NCBI GenBank assembly: GCA_027619145.1
Contig: JAQCGA010000181.1
Span: 1-7,640 of the forward strand
Source of the DNA: a bacterium
Lineage (GTDB): Bacteria > Latescibacterota > UBA2968 > GCA-2709665
DNA length: 7,640 bases
Direction of reading: 5' to 3'
The notes under the pieces were generated by a model. The model was not told the DNA's origin and did not search any database. It saw only the letters and a list, made by a program, of their open reading frames with translations. The translations under genes were made by a program, and so were the position numbers. Positions 5,273 to 7,640 of the stretch are shown here, piece by piece. Each line of letters starts with the position of its first letter. Position 1 is the stretch's first letter.

Positions 5273-6733
5273 GTGGAAGCATCTACAAGGCCGCTGAACA
5301 CGTGGCCTGCACTCGAACTGCGTGAGGCCATTCGGTCCGGACAAACGACCTCACGAGCGGCCACAGAGGCGGTCTTTAAGTGCATCCAGGACAAAGATGG
5401 GCAAATTAACGCCTACATTACCCTGGATGAAGCTGGCGCATTCGATAAAGCCGACGAGGTAGACCGGAAAATTGCTGCGGGTGAACCCGTGGGGGCTCTG
5501 GCTGGAATCCCCGTAGCTCTCAAAGACCTCCTCTGCACACGTGGCCTGCGCACCACCTGCGGTTCCCGCATCCTGCACAACTTTATCCCCCCCTACGATG
5601 CCACCGCCGTTGCCCGTCTCCGCGAAGCCGATGCCGTCTTTGTTGGCAAACTCAATATGGACGAGTTTGCCATGGGTTCTTCCAACGAAAACTCCGCATT
5701 TGGCCCCGTACGCAACCCGCACAATCTCGAATACGTTCCAGGTGGATCCAGCGGCGGGTCTGCTGCAGCGGTGGCCGCCCATGAAACCATTCTGGCTCTG
5801 GGAACCGACACCGGTGGATCCATCCGTCTACCAGCCTCCTTCTGCGGTGTCGTCGGCCTCAAACCCACCTACGGCCGCGTCTCTCGCTACGGACTGGTCG
5901 CCTACGCCTCCTCTCTGGACCAGATCGGCCCACTCGCACGTACTGTTCCCGATGCCGCTCTGCTCCTCAACATCATCGCAGGCCACGACCCCTCCGATTC
6001 TACCTCCGTAGACCTTCCTGTTCCGGACTATACTGCCTCCCTTAAAAACGGCGTACAAGGCCTCACCGTTGGCCTACCCAAACAATACTTTGCCGAAGGC
6101 CTGGACCCTCAGGTTCGGGAAGCTGTGTTGCGTGGTGTTGCCACCCTGGAAAAAGCCGGTGCCAGTGTACGAGAGGTTTCCCTCCCCGTTGCCGGTCATC
6201 CCCATTATTCGGTTGCGGCCTATTACATCATTGCAACAGCCGAAGCCTCCTCCAATCTTTCCCGGTACGACGGCGTTCGATATGGCCTGCGCACCGAAGG
6301 CAATGACCTCATACAGATGTACGAAAATACCCGCAGTCAAGGATTTGGCGCAGAAGTCAAACGTCGAATCCTCCTGGGTACCTATGCGCTCAGCACTGGG
6401 TATTACGACGCATATTATCTCAAAGCTCAACGTGTGCGTACCCTCATTAAACAGGACTTCGACCGAGCCTTTGAAACCTGCGACCTGCTCGCCGCGCCCG
6501 TCTCGCCCACCCCGGCCTTTAAGCTGGGCGAAAAACTCGACGATCCTCTCCAGATGTGCCTCTCAGACATTTATACGGTCTCTGTCAACCTCGCCGGCAT
6601 TCCCGGCATTTCCGTTCCTTGCGGTACCTCTTCGCAAGGTCTTCCGATTGGCCTGCAACTTCTGGCCCCGGCCTTTCAAGAAGAGCTGCTTCTGCGCGCC
6701 GGATACGTGGTAGAACAGGATCAGAACACATGA
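5273..6733 (+). CDS. gatA: Asp-tRNA(Asn)/Glu-tRNA(Gln) amidotransferase subunit A
   Basis: GatA is the glutaminase subunit of the GatCAB amidotransferase: it frees ammonia from glutamine, which GatB then uses to convert Glu-tRNA(Gln) or Asp-tRNA(Asn). The 486 residues are of normal length. The amidase-signature Ser-cisSer-Lys triad is complete: Lys84 in IPVALKDLL, Ser159 in [11 protein letters not shown] and Ser183 in [33 protein letters not shown] (125-144) is specific to GatA among amidases, as is the C-terminal [15 protein letters not shown]. The start is a GTG preceded by GGGGAGG with about a 4-nt gap; no ATG is available near the N-terminus. The gene lies 14 bp after tatA and overlaps gatB by 4 bp. 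No gatC lies upstream, though it often does in other genomes. Codons are strongly C-ending. Confidence 0.97.
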   Translation: MEASTRPLNTWPALELREAIRSGQTTSRAATEAVFKCIQDKDGQINAYITLDEAGAFDKADEVDRKIAAGEPVGALAGIPVALKDLLCTRGLRTTCGSRILHNFIPPYDATAVARLREADAVFVGKLNMDEFAMGSSNENSAFGPVRNPHNLEYVPGGSSGGSAAAVAAHETILALGTDTGGSIRLPASFCGVVGLKPTYGRVSRYGLVAYASSLDQIGPLARTVPDAALLLNIIAGHDPSDSTSVDLPVPDYTASLKNGVQGLTVGLPKQYFAEGLDPQVREAVLRGVATLEKAGASVREVSLPVAGHPHYSVAAYYIIATAEASSNLSRYDGVRYGLRTEGNDLIQMYENTRSQGFGAEVKRRILLGTYALSTGYYDAYYLKAQRVRTLIKQDFDRAFETCDLLAAPVSPTPAFKLGEKLDDPLQMCLSDIYTVSVNLAGIPGISVPCGTSSQGLPIGLQLLAPAFQEELLLRAGYVVEQDQNT

Positions 6734-7640
6734 AATACGAACCCGTCATTGGCCTGGAAGTCCACGCCCAACTTGCCACCAACACCAAGATCTTCTGCGG
6801 GTGTAGCGCAGAATTCGGTGCAGAGGCCAACACGCATACCTGCCCCGTATGCCTGGCCCTGCCGGGTGCATTGCCCGTACTCAACCGGCAGGTCGTAGAG
6901 TTGGCCATGCGGATCTCCCTCGCCGTGGGCTGTACCATCCAGCCCCGTAGCCGCTTTCTTCGCAAAAACTACTTCTATCCGGATTTGCCCAAAGGCTACC
7001 AGATTTCGCAATTCCAGTCCAACGACGAGATGCCCCTGGCAACAGGAGGCGGAATCCCGGTGCCTTCTCCCGAAGGAACAAAAACCATTCGCCTGACCCG
7101 CATCCACATGGAAGAAGACGCGGGGAAAAGCATCCACGAAGAGGTTTTTGTTGCCACAAACGAATCCCTTGTGGATGTGAACCGTTGCGGCGTTCCTCTC
7201 ATCGAAATCGTCAGCGAACCCGATCTTGCCACAGCAGAGGAAACCTATCACTTCCTCACCCACCTCCGCCAACTGCTCGTCTATACAGGCGTATCCGATG
7301 CGGACATGGAAAAGGGCCACATGCGCATAGACGCCAACGTCTCTATCCGTCCGGAAGGTTCCACCGAACTGGGTGTAAAAGCTGAAATCAAAAACATGAA
7401 CTCCATCCGCAACTGCCAGCGTGCCGTAGAAGCTGAAATCCGGCGTCAAATTGACCTCGTAGAAACCGGCGGGCAGGTTGAACAACAAACCTTACTCTAC
7501 GATGCAGACCGTGATGAAGTCCGCCCAATGCGCGGCAAAGAGTCTTCAGACGACTACCGGTACTTCCCAGAACCAGACCTGGTCCCCATTGTTGTAGACG
7601 AAGCCTGGGTCAACCAGGTCCGTGAAGACCTGCCAGAACT
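6730..7640 (+). CDS. gatB: Asp-tRNA(Asn)/Glu-tRNA(Gln) amidotransferase subunit B, N-terminal part (continues beyond right edge)
   Basis: GatB binds the misacylated tRNA, activates its side chain with ATP and transfers ammonia delivered by GatA. The visible 303 residues cover most of the catalytic cradle domain. It opens with [11 protein letters not shown] (5-15), followed by a zinc-type cysteine set Cys23, Cys25, Cys38 and Cys41 (CGC and CPVC). Next come [58 protein letters not shown] and the stretch [20 protein letters not shown], which holds the family signature. The ATG overlaps the gatA stop as ATGA (6730-6733), and AGGA lies 9 nt upstream, so the two subunits are translationally coupled. 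Full-length GatB is usually about 475-500 residues, so the helical and tail domains lie off the right edge. No defect is seen in the part present. Confidence 0.97.
   Translation, partial: MKYEPVIGLEVHAQLATNTKIFCGCSAEFGAEANTHTCPVCLALPGALPVLNRQVVELAMRISLAVGCTIQPRSRFLRKNYFYPDLPKGYQISQFQSNDEMPLATGGGIPVPSPEGTKTIRLTRIHMEEDAGKSIHEEVFVATNESLVDVNRCGVPLIEIVSEPDLATAEETYHFLTHLRQLLVYTGVSDADMEKGHMRIDANVSIRPEGSTELGVKAEIKNMNSIRNCQRAVEAEIRRQIDLVETGGQVEQQTLLYDADRDEVRPMRGKESSDDYRYFPEPDLVPIVVDEAWVNQVREDLPE

Noticed and set aside
6721..7488. 255-codon open frame on the minus strand opposite gatB.
   Set aside because: GatB signatures fill the plus-strand frame, and the reverse product shows no recognisable pattern. 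It is a codon-bias shadow.

Overview
The window reads as ordinary chromosomal DNA of a bacterium, moderately GC-rich, with dense housekeeping genes, strong Shine-Dalgarno (SD) sites and both ATG and GTG starts. Nothing looks mobile: no transposase, integrase, tRNA, rRNA or CRISPR array is visible. A secreted HtrA/Deg-type protease, a phosphatidylserine synthase, a TatA component and GatA/GatB suggest an organism with an elaborated (probably diderm) envelope that charges Gln-tRNA and/or Asn-tRNA indirectly. The ecfT-truA pair and the DUF4321-like protein recall Firmicutes and several less-studied phyla. I cannot assign a phylum from the sequence.

Layout. Positions 1-845 (minus strand) hold the first 281 codons of comEC, the DNA-uptake channel; the gene continues past the left edge. 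Positions 846-1117 are a divergent intergenic region with an AT-rich core that carries a near-consensus sigma-70-type promoter (TTGACA, 17 bp, TATATT) and an overlapping second copy shifted by 14 bp, both facing right. From 1118 every gene is on the plus strand and closely packed: ecfT (energy-coupling-factor transporter membrane subunit), truA (tRNA pseudouridine synthase), a Deg/HtrA serine protease with one PDZ domain, pssA (phosphatidylserine synthase), a 93-residue DUF4321-like membrane protein, tatA (twin-arginine translocation), gatA and the first 303 codons of gatB, which leaves through the right edge. The gaps are 10, 0, 108, 27, 48, 14 and -4 bp, so a single long operon is plausible. 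Only the 108-bp gap before pssA has much room for an internal signal.

How the genes relate. truA and gatAB act on tRNA. The protease, PssA, the small membrane protein and TatA form an envelope block (periplasmic quality control, phospholipid synthesis, folded-protein export). EcfT needs ATPase and substrate-binding partners that are not here, and GatAB needs GatC, which is also not here. I see no clear evidence of a wholly new system. The most open points are the unknown small membrane protein inside the envelope block, a possible lipobox on the protease, the twin promoter, and the absent partner genes.
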